Assembly (NCBI GenBank): GCA_904066235.2
Contig: CAJFCV020000001.1
Location: 5,890,001-5,954,000, forward strand
DNA: 64,000 bases
Source: Bursaphelenchus xylophilus
Taxonomy: Eukaryota; Nematoda; Chromadorea; Rhabditida; Aphelenchoididae
Direction of reading: 5' to 3'
Shown: positions 30,401 to 41,829 of the stretch, piece by piece
How the letters are laid out: each line of letters starts with the position of its first letter
Position numbering within the stretch: position 1 is the first letter of the stretch
Notes under the pieces: model-generated
What the model was told of the DNA's origin: nothing
The model's input: only the letters and a program-made list of their open reading frames with translations
Databases searched by the model: none
Position numbers and translations under genes: made by a program

Positions 30401-33075
30401 TAATATGAGAAGGCTGAAGAAACGTTTTGTCAAGCGGATTGATAGCTATTGCAACAAATGAGTGCCTTGATTTGTCTTTCTGATTAATTAAATTGGCTTG
30501 ACTCATCCCGTTTTGTGTCAACGGTCCTTTATTTTTACCTGACATAAGCCCATTCGCAGGTAAAGGAACGACCTCTGGTGCCATATGCACCATTATAAGT
30601 CGACCTTCGGAGGCCCTCAGAGACTCGGAAAGTGCTGTAAGAGGAGCTCGAGTAAGAGATGTTTTTTGAATTTAGCGACCCGCAGCGAATGGCCTCAACG
30701 AATGCAAACAAGAGCCGCTGCAACGTTGACTCATCCCGTCTCGAGTCAAAGAGGGGATACAGGAAGGGATCTGGGGATTCTGAAGACGGGAATCTGACAG
30801 CGGCTTCTTGAATTGCTCGATTTGTCAAAAAAGATTTGCAACTTTTGTCGGATGTGGGGGATTACGCCGCAGGGAACGACCAGGGACGAGCGATGAATGG
30901 TTTCGGGTTGTATTCTTAGACGGGATTGCGTATGCAGTAGGCAATGATAGGAAGAATACTTTTTTTGATGTATGCAAAGTTTTAGGGAGACAAGGACATT
31001 GTAGTCTGAAGAGTAAAAAGTAGTCTGTTGAAAAGTAGCGGGTAGTTATCGTAGTCATAACATCGCTAAAACGGTTGCCATGTTTTTGTTGATGAACTCA
31101 TCTTTTTGGCACCTCCAATGTCACCAGATGAGATTTAAATCATATCCTCTTCCGTTTATGTAGATTATAATCCTTGGGTAGAGTACGAGTAAAGCCAAAA
31201 TTGGACATCGGTTTTCGAATTTCCCTTATTGCAGTATTACATCATTTGCATCAAAAAAAATTCTAAAAATTTTTTTTAACGTGCATGATATCCAATACTA
31301 TTTAATGATACATTTCCTTGCCCCTTCCGCTTACGCAACTCTCAAATCCGAGCCGATTACTCATCTCAGCCTCCTTATGAAGTAATTAGAATGAGCGTCG
31401 AACAATAATATTGTAGTGGCTGGAGGTAACCGAATATAATTTGGTTGCTCTTTTGTCCGCCTCACATGATTTATCCGGACGAGAAGAAGAGGATTCAGCT
31501 CCTCATCCGCTCTGCCGTTATATTAAATCAGTTTCGGATCCATATGACGTCATTCATTCAAGAGTTATGTAATTACTAATTAGCCCTCTTTATTGCAAGT
31601 CTTTACAGTCTCCAGTTTATTGTTGGCTGCTTCTATTACTTTTCTCTCTTTTTTCCACCGATCAAAATTAGAATTTGGCTCTTTATACGAATACTTTATG
31701 TTGTAGTAGATACGAAAGTGTGATTTGCCGCGCAATCATGGTATTACTGCGGAGGTCGTGGTTTAATTTACAATCTCCCCCTTCTACTTTCGTTTTCCAT
31801 TGTTATTTGGGAGAGTTAATGAGGCAGAAAGGCGGGAAATGTCATCAGCTCACGTTGATTTAGACATTAGTTTGGAGGAAAAAAGATACGTTCAGATCAT
31901 TTTGATCCTCAAATTGTTGTAAGATTTATTGTTTTAAGGCGATTGCAACCTGGTTCTTCGGTATTTACTTGCCCACCCCTTCAACTGCAAGCTTTATTAG
32001 TAATAACTCCTAGTAACATGACCTCTGAAGTCTCCCAAACCGCTTGGCCCCTAATCAGATTATATTATACTCGGTGCTCCCATGATCTGGGACTTGTTTG
32101 CGCGATTTCCCCGAAATAATTCCTTTCCTTCTCTTCGGATCATTATTATTATGGGAGTGCGCGAAACTCCCGAGACTCTCGACCAAGCCAATTATTATAG
32201 CGTGCTTTTGCTATAACGTGCGAAACTTGTCGCCGTTTCCCTAAATTGGAATTCCAATTGGGAATTTAAAGAAGAAGGAGCAGCCCGAAGATAAGGACAT
32301 TGTGCTCGGAGTAGTAAAAAGTAGTCCTGTCCTGACTACTTTTGCTGATTGTAATCAGTGTCAAAATACCTGTCAAACAACTTGTCGCAGCCCCGTTTGT
32401 TGTTGGATTTGTCTTCTTAACACCTTGAGTGTCCTCAGCCGACATAACAATCGTCTTCCTGTCGGTTCCATGCAGATTATGATCCATTGTTTGGGGCTTA
32501 TCAGTCCCGAGATCGGCGTCTGAATCCCCGATTTCTGGATTCAAAACTCCGCCTTTTCGGCGCAAGGTAAGTGGAGGGAAGAGAGGGTTACCTCTTTTTT
32601 GGGAGTCCTTGTATTGGAGTTCTCGGCGTTGGGAAAAGAAACGGTCCCTCCTCGCCCCCCCCCCCCCCTTTAAACGCTTAATTTGCCTCATCAATCGGGC
32701 CCGTCAAGGTTACAAAAAGTGCCGGACACTCAGTTTTCCGCCTTTTCTGACGTTTTCACTTACTTACAACGTTTTTACTCACTCGCAACCCACTTGACGG
32801 TCATGTCCGGCATTGCCATCCCCACTGTATCCTGTGTTTCCTCTTAATTCCCTCCAATTTCCTTGATTACTATAACTTTTTCTTACATTTAACGAATGGA
32901 AATTTTGTTTTTTAAAAAGTTTCATTCCGCGGTCGGATTCAGAAGTCGGCTCCATCTCAGAATCCGACCGTTTTTCATCCGAATTTACTCGGAATTTTTA
33001 ATTTTTTGCTCGTTTGTTTTAACGGCGCGCGCCCTGAAAGTATTGTATTGTAAAATTAATTTGTTTTTTTTTTAG

Positions 33076-33102
33076 ATGAACGAGAAACCTGAAGAGCAAT
33101 GA
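33076..33102 (+). promoter_or_regulatory. Eight-codon upstream ORF overlapping the semaphorin start
   Basis: An ATG immediately after the acceptor TTTTTTTTTAG opens a short frame (MNEKPEEQ) whose TGA stop shares the bases ATGA with the semaphorin start codon at 33099. If the mRNA is spliced or trans-spliced at 33075 this ATG would be met first, and the main protein would need leaky scanning or termination-reinitiation. Confidence 0.5.
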
Positions 33103-36100
33103 ATCTAGCCGGCTACTGCCTTTTCTGTCTTCTGATTCCTTTTGTGACGGCCGATCCGCGGGCCTATGATCTCAGGATAAGAGGTGAGTAAAAAATTTAT
33201 ATTCTCCTTGTCATGGATAATATAAATTTTGTTTGGTTCTTTGTCATCATCACGCCTATTATTGTTTACTTGGCGAATGTCGACCTTTCGTCCATTTGCA
33301 CCTTCCCTAAGCCGCCGATCTCAGCAGATCCGATCCTTATGATATTCGATAGGCCGCGGCGCTGCTGGATGTCTATTTCGGGAAGGTCATCCCAATAAAT
33401 TAGAGCCCCTTTTCTCCTTCTCTTCCTCTTGATTAACCCGAAGCAAGGACAGGAAATCTCTCAAAGACTCCGCACACTTAATTTCGGGGGAATTTGAATA
33501 AAGGAAGGCATTGTTTTTGCATATCCCACACTTCCGAAGATTACGGTAGACAAAGTGGCACTTAACGTGCCGGAAAGGACGGTTGGTGATCAACTGTCGA
33601 GATCAGAGAATAGTCGAGAACTTGAACAACCAAAGCTGATAAGAACGGACCGCAGGGGACATGTCTTAATTTTTTTGTGATACTAGACAGAGTTACTTGG
33701 CAATGAAACTTCTCAGGGACCGACGATTTTCATTCAATTTTTGAGATACTGTCCATGCGATCTTCGTTTCCAAAAATTTTAGCTTGCGCTTTCCCGAGCC
33801 AGCCAAAATATCCATAAATCTTTTAAGAGTTTACGATAAATAAATTGTAAAAAAATTTTGAAACTGCCTCTGGAGACCTTCAATTAGTTTGTTATAGACA
33901 GTTTTCTTTGTAATAGTTTGCTGTATATAGGAGGGTTGAATAGGCGTTGTTTGTTTTCTATTTTTACATCTGATAGTAATCTTCAAGTACAACAAGAGCC
34001 AAATCATATTTCCTCGTTCAGCCTTCCCTCCAACTCAGCTTGAACCTCCCGTTTGTGTAGATTAGAGGGATTAGCGACGCCTCCGAGGGTCGGCTTTGTT
34101 CAGATCCAAACGGTCGATAAGAACCGGCTCATTATCTGCCCTGAGGGTCTTTCCGAAGAGAGCGTTCAAGTGTCGTTAAGGCAATGGCTACAATTAGTTT
34201 TGTAACTCCGACTTTCTGAGCAGGAACTGGGAAGTAGGGCGCAGTGAAAGTGGATCGTTTAACCTCAAATTACTCGAATTAAATCGGATTCGAATTCAAT
34301 TATTATTCCAGCCGAAAGGGAAAGAACTCCGACAAAACAGCGCCTGAGGGCATTTGAGCAAAGTATTACACGTCAGAAGTGATGGAGTTCGAGGAATTAG
34401 AGATCATGGAACTTTTTGAAACATAATTTATAAATTTGAATATTCAAATTCAAAAATTAAAAAAACCAATTTTTCAGAAAATCAGCCCCTTGAATTTCGG
34501 AAGTATGGAAACCCAGAATCCATCGACTACTTCCGACTTCTGGAAATCGACGATTCACATCTCATAATAGGAGCAGCGTAAGATTTATTCATCTATGCAA
34601 ATAACATACAATTACAGAGATAATGTGCACAATATTAGCATCGATCAGTTCGAAAAAATATCTCTGTACGAATGGCCCAGTGGTCAGAGTGAAATCAACG
34701 ATTGCATCATGAAAATTGATGATCAAGTAGGTTATATTACATTGGATCATGATGAATTTATATTTTGTTTTACTTCTACTTTAATTTCAGACGGCTTGTC
34801 GAAATTATATTCGAGTTTTGTCGAGATCTGAAGACGATGGGACCTTGCTTATCTGCGGAACGAACGCTTTCCAACCATTGTGTCGACTGATCAACAGTAA
34901 GCACGAAAAGTTATTGGAATTTGTGGGAACGGGGATCTCTCCGCTGGATCCACGACATAACACGTCGTTCCTGAGAGACGGAGATCTTCTTTATTCTGCT
35001 ACTGGTAAGTTTGTTTTATTTATTTTTTATATCCTTTGTCATATACAATAAAAGAATGTTTTTTAGTCGCTGATTTCTACGGAAATGATGCTCTGGTGTT
35101 CCGCCGCAACATCACAAAGCCCGAGGACCGTGGAATCCGAACACAACGCCAGAATATTATGTTGCTAAACAAGCCTCAGTTCGTTGGGACTCTTCAATCG
35201 GAAAAAGTAAGCAAAAAAGTGGAAAGGTAATGTAAAACAAGGCGGAGGAGCGGCGAAAAGGCCAAAGGACCTTGTCGCGGAGATAAGAATCATTCCGTCG
35301 ACGGTTCCACTCATTCAAATTCGACCTTTACGGAGCCTCGAAATTAAATTAATCGCAAAAAATTTGGCGACAAATTAAAAGAGTTCCTTCGAGGGTCAAC
35401 TGAGGTCGGGTAATTGAGAAACTACAAGCAGTAGAAGTGGAAATAAGCAAAATTTGAAATTAAAACTTGTCTTTCAGTACATTTACTTTTTCTTCCGCGA
35501 AGAAGCGACTGAATCTTCGGAAGCGACCATACACTCGAGGGTCGCCCGGGTTTGTAAAAACGACAGAGGAGGCCCTCAAGGACACGAAACGGAATGGACA
35601 ACCTTTGCCAAGGCCAGATTGAACTGCTCAATATTGGAAAAGAACAAGCCTTTCTACTTTGATGAGGTCAGTTTGGGTCTCACCACGATTTCCCTGAAAA
35701 ATCAGCCTGTCCCTAAAAGGAACAAAAACGACAGCAAATTACAAAAAAATATCCGAGATTACTGTATAAACCAATTTCAGATAATTTCGGTGTCCGGAAT
35801 CACTCACAATTGGAATGGGAAGACCAAGAATCTCGTATATGCAACCTTTGTTTCCGAATTTAATTTCCTCAGGCATTCTGTTGTGTGTGCCTTCGGAATT
35901 GACGAGATCGACAAACTATTTGGATCCTCCGACATCTTGACAAGAGATTTGGAGACAGGAAAATGGATAAGGAAGTCACGGCAGAGCCATCAAGGGACCT
36001 CCAAATTGGGACAATGCAGCCCAAACTCGAGGGATCTGACGGAAGAAGAGGTGATTCAGATGAGAAAGACCCCTCTCCTCGCTGATTCTGTCCCCAATCT

Positions 36101-37240
36101 CTTCGGGAAAGCTGTGGGAATCCATCGTGGAAGTGATAATTACAATCAGATTGTAGTTCTCGAAGGAGTCCAGAGTTTTGATGGACCTGTGGATGTGTTA
36201 TATGTGGGGACAGACCAAGGAAATGTTATCAAGATGATCAATCTGGGCGTCAGCGAGGCCACTGGGGAGATGGACCGAGATCCTGTTCATCAAGTCGCCG
36301 TGTTTAAGATCAGTGATGTAAGTATTTTAATTTTGTTTCATTACCTTTGGCAAGTACAATATAAAATCTTTCGATTTCAGCTCCCAATTCGTCGGTTGCT
36401 GATAACTCAAAGCAAATATCTGATAGTTGTGACGGACCCCGTCGTTTACCGTCTTCCTCTCCATCTCTGTTCGTCCTACGACTCTTGTGAAAGCTGTATT
36501 TCCTCAAGGGATCCGCATTGTTATTGGAAGCAAGGAAAATGCCGTTCGATCTCGGCAAGGTTTGTCTCACTCATTCGTAAACTCTACTGTTCTCCGATCT
36601 AATACAAAATTGGCTTATTTACAGCCCACGACCAACGTTATCCTATCAAGACATCTTATCCAAACAGCCAAATATTTGTGTGGAGGCCAAAAAACATGAG
36701 AAACCGAAGGTCACATCCACCACAACTGAAGTCCCGAAGACCGAGATTCCCAAGATTATCAAAGAAAAGTATAGAAACATTACTTTTGGGGCGTTGACAG
36801 TTGACGGGAACGAGGTTTGTAATTGCACTGCCATCAGATCCCATGCAGAACGAAGGAAGTGTCACTGTCCAAATCTCGAGGACTTGATTCAACCAGTGGT
36901 CTCGGAGGAATTATCAGGCAAGTCTCGCGGACCTTAAACCAACCGACCAATCTTCTAAATTATCTATCAATCCGCCTAATCTAAAGTAATATTTTTAGTG
37001 TCTCCCTGGTCCCGCATTCCTTGGTGGGTGTATCTGATCCTGATCTTGGCCCTTTTCCAAACCTTGGGGCTTATCATTCTGTGTGTAAGACTGCGGAAAC
37101 GTCGGATGGCCAAGAAAAAAGGCCAAAGTAGCCAGAAACAGATGCTGTCGGTGATCAACGCCTACGCCCCGACCATCACTGATGCCATCCCATCCAAAAT
37201 AGGACCAACTTATGCTACATACGACACCTTCCGACGTTAG
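33099..37240 (+). CDS. Sema1: Class 1 transmembrane semaphorin
   Basis: Ten exons (33099-33183, 34478-34577, 34618-34726, 34791-35004, 35067-35206, 35478-35666, 35781-36317, 36381-36559, 36625-36917, 36999-37240) give about 695 residues. A signal peptide (YCLFCLLIPFVTADP) leads into the Sema beta-propeller: ACRNYIRV, LICGTNAFQPLCR, a YIYFFFREEATE block, ARVCKNDRGG, TTFAKARLNCS, and LYVGTDQGNVIK. A PSI cysteine knot follows (CSSYDSCESCISSRDPHCYW), then a linker, one membrane helix (WWVYLILILALFQTLGLIIL) and a short basic tail. Without Ig or thrombospondin domains this is the invertebrate class 1 type, a plexin ligand that guides axons and epidermal cells. Intron 1 is about 1.3 kb, by far the longest in the gene. 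The last intron has a GC donor (36918). AATAAA at 37584 is a likely poly(A) signal. Confidence 0.93.
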
Positions 37241-37746
37241 TCCCGCCCACTTTCATAGGAGATCTAGACGGGTAACACTGGGAATGTCCAGAAAATAGGT
37301 CGTTATGAGAGATTTCCTTGCGATTGAATGACGAATTTTCTGTAGGGAATTACGTCATGATGACATAATTTTTTGAATTCTCTTTTGCTGATTTATTCTT
37401 CTGGCAGTTTCCGGTGATGGAGAGTAATGTCGGGACCCTCATATCATCGCATTCCAGTGCCATAACCAGACTTTTACGTATCATTTCTTCGACATTCTCT
37501 CGCCAAATTATTTAAATTAGCTGAAAACGGGTATCTAGTCGTGTAAATCAAAGTATTGTTATGTTATAGACGCTGTTGTATATAATAAAGAAGCATTTCT
37601 TACGGCTTTCGGATGAAATTAATTTTAAATTTCGCGGAGAACGACTCCTTTATATTATACATAAGAGAATGAAAAAAATAAAAACTCTGGAAAAGGCAGT
37701 AAAAGTAATGGATCTGTGACAAGTAGGAGTTACTAATACTCGATTA
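37241..37746. other. Convergent 3' flanks of semaphorin and TRPA-like genes
   Basis: About 500 bp between two stop codons that face each other. It contains AATAAA at 37584-37589 for the semaphorin mRNA and A-rich DNA near 37670. No coding sequence seen. Confidence 0.6.
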
Positions 37747-40004
37747 CTAGTTCAAAAGAAGGGCCTTCCAATTGAGCCCTATCAACCATCGCTGAAACTT
37801 TCTCCAACTGCCCTCAGGGTCCTTGAAAGTGAGCAACTCCTTCCCATGGTCCTTATTCCTGATCAATCTGATGCCTGAGGGCGTGGATTCGGTCATCCGG
37901 AAGGTCAGATCTTTGAGTGCCATTACTGTCGACCGGGTGTTCCACATATCTTTGCGGACTTTAAGCCCTGTGGCATTCATGACCAGTTCGTAGACCTCTT
38001 CTTTATGAGGTGGGAACAGGTTCTCTTCGGTGAAAAAACGACCACCTAAACATTAAAATCAGGCCTGGAATAATATAAAAATTTAAAACCATCGATTTCC
38101 AGTGCAGGATCAGCACTTACGAATGGCTTTGATATGCATGGAGAAAACATCATCATTGTTTTTGTGCATAACGAGCACATTGTTGGTCTGAGCACGATGC
38201 AGAACTTGGATGAAGGGGAGACAATCCAGAAGACTCACTTGTTCCGATAAATGGAGGGCTTCGATACAAAAGTTAACCTAAAATTATAATTAATATCGCT
38301 CTTCTTAAAGACCGTTTTTTATGACATGAAGCAGGGCCCGGACATTTCCAAAAATCTACCATCTCAGAATTTTCTGAAATGTTGCATAATTTTTGTAATA
38401 GATTGCACAAAACTTGTATTCAAAATGAAAGCTTGGTTTTTTCAAGATAGTCTAAGACAACATTCTACAACAAAAGTGTCAATTACAAAAATCTTCCCCA
38501 CGGTCAAAAAGTATACTGGCGACGTGTGCGATGGTATTTCTACACCGATTTTAGCGAAAATGAAATTTCGGTGTACGGTACGGGCAACATGAAAGATACC
38601 ATAACTCCAGACCCCGTCGATTTTTGAAAATGTCCAGCCCTTGTTATGAGAAGCCTCAATTTATAAAAGACGCTCTTTTAAATATCTAAATCTGTATACT
38701 AAACAATTCTCACTTTGATTCTGAGCAAGTATTCCTCGGCCGAGGTTCTCAGTTCACTGACATCACCAACAGCCAACGAGATCTAAATTTTATATTTAAT
38801 AAAGTCTTGTTATGACTTAATTTACCATCAGATTCATGAGCAAGATGACCGTTATCACTTCAAACGTAATCAGAAGAAGATTGGCGATCCAAGTCTTCCT
38901 CTCCAAGATGTCATTGGCCTCAACTTCTCCAATCATCATGGCCGAAGTTTTGGTAAAAGATTGGAACATGGCCATGAAAATATTAGAGTAGTTACCGTAA
39001 GATTTGTCATCCCATGGTTGGGTGCCACTATCTCTCATAATAAGTTGGAAACAGAAAGCGAAACAGAGGAGCGTTGGGATCCAGATGACCGTTGTCTTAA
39101 ATAATATCAGAAAATATTGTCTTAAATCATCTAAAATCAGAAAATAATGTGAATTACTTACCCCAAGAAAACTCCTCAAGATTTTGCTCATCATCAGAAT
39201 ATAAGTGCCGCAGGGGCTTTTCCTCAGCACATACAAACAGTTGATCCACGAACTGAGAATAGCAAAGATAGGTAGGAACCAACTGACTGTCTGCTTGATC
39301 TCTTTGTTGTAATCATCAAAATTGAAGAGGTAGAATGACCAAATGTAAAATAATGTCAGAGCATATGTGAAGAAATTAAAAGTATATGAGATCTTGAACC
39401 AAAAAGAGACGGCACTCCATCCTTTCTGAAGTTTCAACGTCGCTTTGATCAGCATGAAGAAGACGAAGAAACCGATGATTGAAGTGACCACCAGATTCCT
39501 GGCCATTGATGGAGCTGAATGGACATACGAATACAGCAGGAACAGGAAGACGAAATAAACAATGATATGGAAAGTGTAGAACAGAGTGCACGATAAGATC
39601 CGCTCATTCACATAGTTCAGGACAAAAGGGTGCTTGATCACGGCCCAGTGATCATTATCCTTTAGCTTCTTCAGAACATGACGATTCAGAATCTCCGACT
39701 TCCCACTGCCTAAATGATTGTTGAAAGGACAATAAAATTAAACAATTTTCTGTTAGTGAGAGAAAGATTATGGGAAAGTGAGAGAAACAGACTTACCGGA
39801 CTCACTTTTACAGTAATCGAAGAGATAAATAATCTTCTCTTCATTCTCGAAGACGAGTGTCCGATCATGATATTGGTCCAGTTTCTCCTGGATAATGGAC
39901 TCTTCTTTCAAGGGTTCCTTTTGTTCCAGATCCAAACGTGCCTGAGGCATCATTTGAATGGACTTCTGAACCGGTCTGGCCACCCCGCCTTTGTTGGTGA
40001 GGCC
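37747..40004 (-). CDS. TRPA-like cation channel, ankyrin domain not found
   Basis: Exons (minus): 40004-39797 (5' boundary uncertain), 39709-39162, 39095-38826, 38782-38714, 38277-38121, 38045-37747. From the first in-frame ATG (39953) it encodes about 499 residues. Six membrane segments are visible. S4-S5 reads CGTYILMMSKILRSFLG then TTVIWIPTLLCFAF; the pore region is TKTSAMMIGEVEANDIL; S6 continues into NLMISLAVGDVSELR, the TRPA family signature. The cytosolic tail is short. TRPA channels normally carry many N-terminal ankyrin repeats and sense irritants, touch or temperature; none is visible in the 1.8 kb upstream. The frame stays open upstream of 40004 to a TAA near 40060 without an ATG, so an unseen 5' exon is possible. 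The 39161-39096 intron was chosen because it joins two halves of the conserved S4-S5 block. Confidence 0.8.
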
Positions 40005-40060
40005 CTTAAAAAGAATGATTACTTCTTTGCGAGGGGGAAAGTAGTTGAAGTAAAGGGCTT

Positions 40061-41829
40061 AATTGAGGAAAGCGTTTAGCTACAATTTACGGATAAATGT
40101 GGAAATGTAAGTGTTTCGGAGTAGGGACTATAAATACCTTGTGTAATATAATAATTCATGTGAAAAACAGATGACTATTAAAAAAAACTCTAAATGATGA
40201 CCTTTTTTCAACCCCCAAACCTGGATCTATTTACATCCAAAGGTTGAGTCACGTTGTAAAAAAATAATGAAAAAGTAGAGGGGATAGAATAGATAACGAG
40301 CTCCGACAAGTGGCCGAAGATGGGCTCACCCAAAGAAAAATGTTTTCGGCCGAAATGGCGGCCGCAGATCTCCAAGGTGGCTAGAATTTCTCCCTCTTGA
40401 ACCGCGGAAATTTCCCTAAACCCCTCAAAAAATAGTTGAAATATGCGGAATGAATTTGCCCCCGAAGGTCAGGACAGATGGGCCCTGAGGGAATAAAAAA
40501 ACGGGCCGAAAAGTAGAGAAGAAACAATGCCAAGGAATCAATTTCCAAACATTTTAAGGCTTCTTTCCCTCCCTTCCGGGCCAATAATTTCGAGCCAAAT
40601 AGATAAAATTGATTTATGGAGGTGCTGTCATGGCCAGAAATCGCCTCAGGGCTTGGCCGGACACGTGGATCTAGCTCTGCCACCAAAGTAAATAATTTGT
40701 AATCTACTCTAACTATTGCAATTACCTTCCAACCATAACCATTGTCCATGCCACTACTTTTTGCGGATGAGTAATACTCGCGAATCAAAAGCGAACTTAT
40801 TCAAATAAACATGTCCTCCCCCATATATCCTTCGCTCTTTCCCCAAATGGCTGTACTCTCATGGTCAGGAAGGGGGATCAGAATAAAAAGTTTTTATTTT
40901 GTTTGTTTCCCTTTCCCCCTTTTATTTGATACTTTACTCTGTCAATCCTCACCCATTTACATTTCATTTTATTTGCGTTTCAGAAACGATGAGCAAGTGG
41001 GCATCCACAAATCAAACACCAAATTTGTCGTTGCAAAGACGTCGATTTACAGTTCAGAGGAATTTTTACAACTGTAAAAATTAGTCCCACATGGAAAACT
41101 TTTACCAGATTTTTTTGGCAAAAAATTTCTCCTTCTTTGCCTTCGATGCGCAAGCATTTGCTGTTATTTTTTGCCTATGCATCCGTGAACGATTGGATAC
41201 ACACTTATTTCCAAGGTCGGTTTCCCATGTAGGTCCTTTCCCTCAAATCCCTTCAAATCCGCGATAAAAATAAAAGAGTTGAGATCTTGGGCAATATTAC
41301 GGAATAAAAAGACAGCTGATTGAGTAAGCCATCAAATTGAATAATATAAGAGTAATTGGACTTACTTTTATTATATTGCTCATTTCGAATCGAAATCCTC
41401 CAGATGTTTCGAGATCCCGAAAATCCCTTTCTTCACGAAAACCTGACTAAATTTCAAAACTTTCCCCTTTGTTCACTGTAATTGATACCTTTACTTTAAA
41501 GTTTTATTCGGAGAAAATAAATACTGACAAATATTAAGGACCCATATTGGAGGCGCTGAAAGAAATGCGAACTTCTTGTTGGTCTGGTTCATCTAGTGTC
41601 TGAAATTCTTTTTCCATGTCAAAGATCAGTTCATGGCACTGCAATCGACGAGAAAAAGTACTGTCTCGGACAGTACCAACAAATCCAAACAACAGATGTC
41701 ACATTTGACATAAAAATGTTTGAAAATAATGAGCACAAGGACAAGTACAATGTCGAGAAGACATTGTGAGTAGAGAAAACAAAACAAGAATGTACATAAA
41801 TACCCTACAGACAGACGAATGGCCAAGGA
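40061..41829. other. Intergenic region between TRPA-like 5' end and TEP 3' end
   Basis: Contains short open frames on both strands (for example 40381-40788 minus) with no domain, no ankyrin-like pattern and no splice chain joining them to either neighbour. It would be the place for the TRPA-like promoter or missing 5' exons. Confidence 0.5.

Larger units (their letters stand above)
25080..33060. other. Gene-poor 8-kb region upstream of the semaphorin gene
   Basis: No open frame here has a convincing splice chain, domain or codon pattern. Visible content: a hairpin at 26078-26126, an inverted-repeat element around 26706-27055, a decayed tRNA-like stretch near 27400-27475 on the minus strand, and a run of 14 C at 32655-32668. 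It probably holds the CAD promoter near 25.1 kb and distant regulatory DNA, and perhaps a non-coding 5' exon, of the semaphorin gene, whose first coding exon is preceded by a strong splice acceptor at 33075. Confidence 0.5.

Noticed and set aside
30535..31058. Overlapping open frames on both strands
   Set aside because: No domain, no splice partners, frames open on both strands at once, and composition like surrounding non-coding DNA.
32655..32668. Run of 14 C as a possible structural signal
   Set aside because: A single homopolymer, not four spaced tracts, so no i-motif/G4 expectation; it may also be a length-uncertain sequencing run.
39096..39161. Continuous frame through this stretch of the TRPA-like gene (GVSNSHYFLILDDLRQYFLILF)
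   Set aside because: It begins with a perfect GTAAGT and ends TTTAAG; removing it joins KILRSFLG to TTVIWIP, which matches the conserved S4-S5 block, while keeping it inserts about 22 unrelated residues.
40381..40788. 135-codon minus-strand frame upstream of the TRPA-like gene as its missing 5' exon
   Set aside because: No ankyrin or TRP similarity, and no donor/acceptor pair that would join it in frame to 40004.
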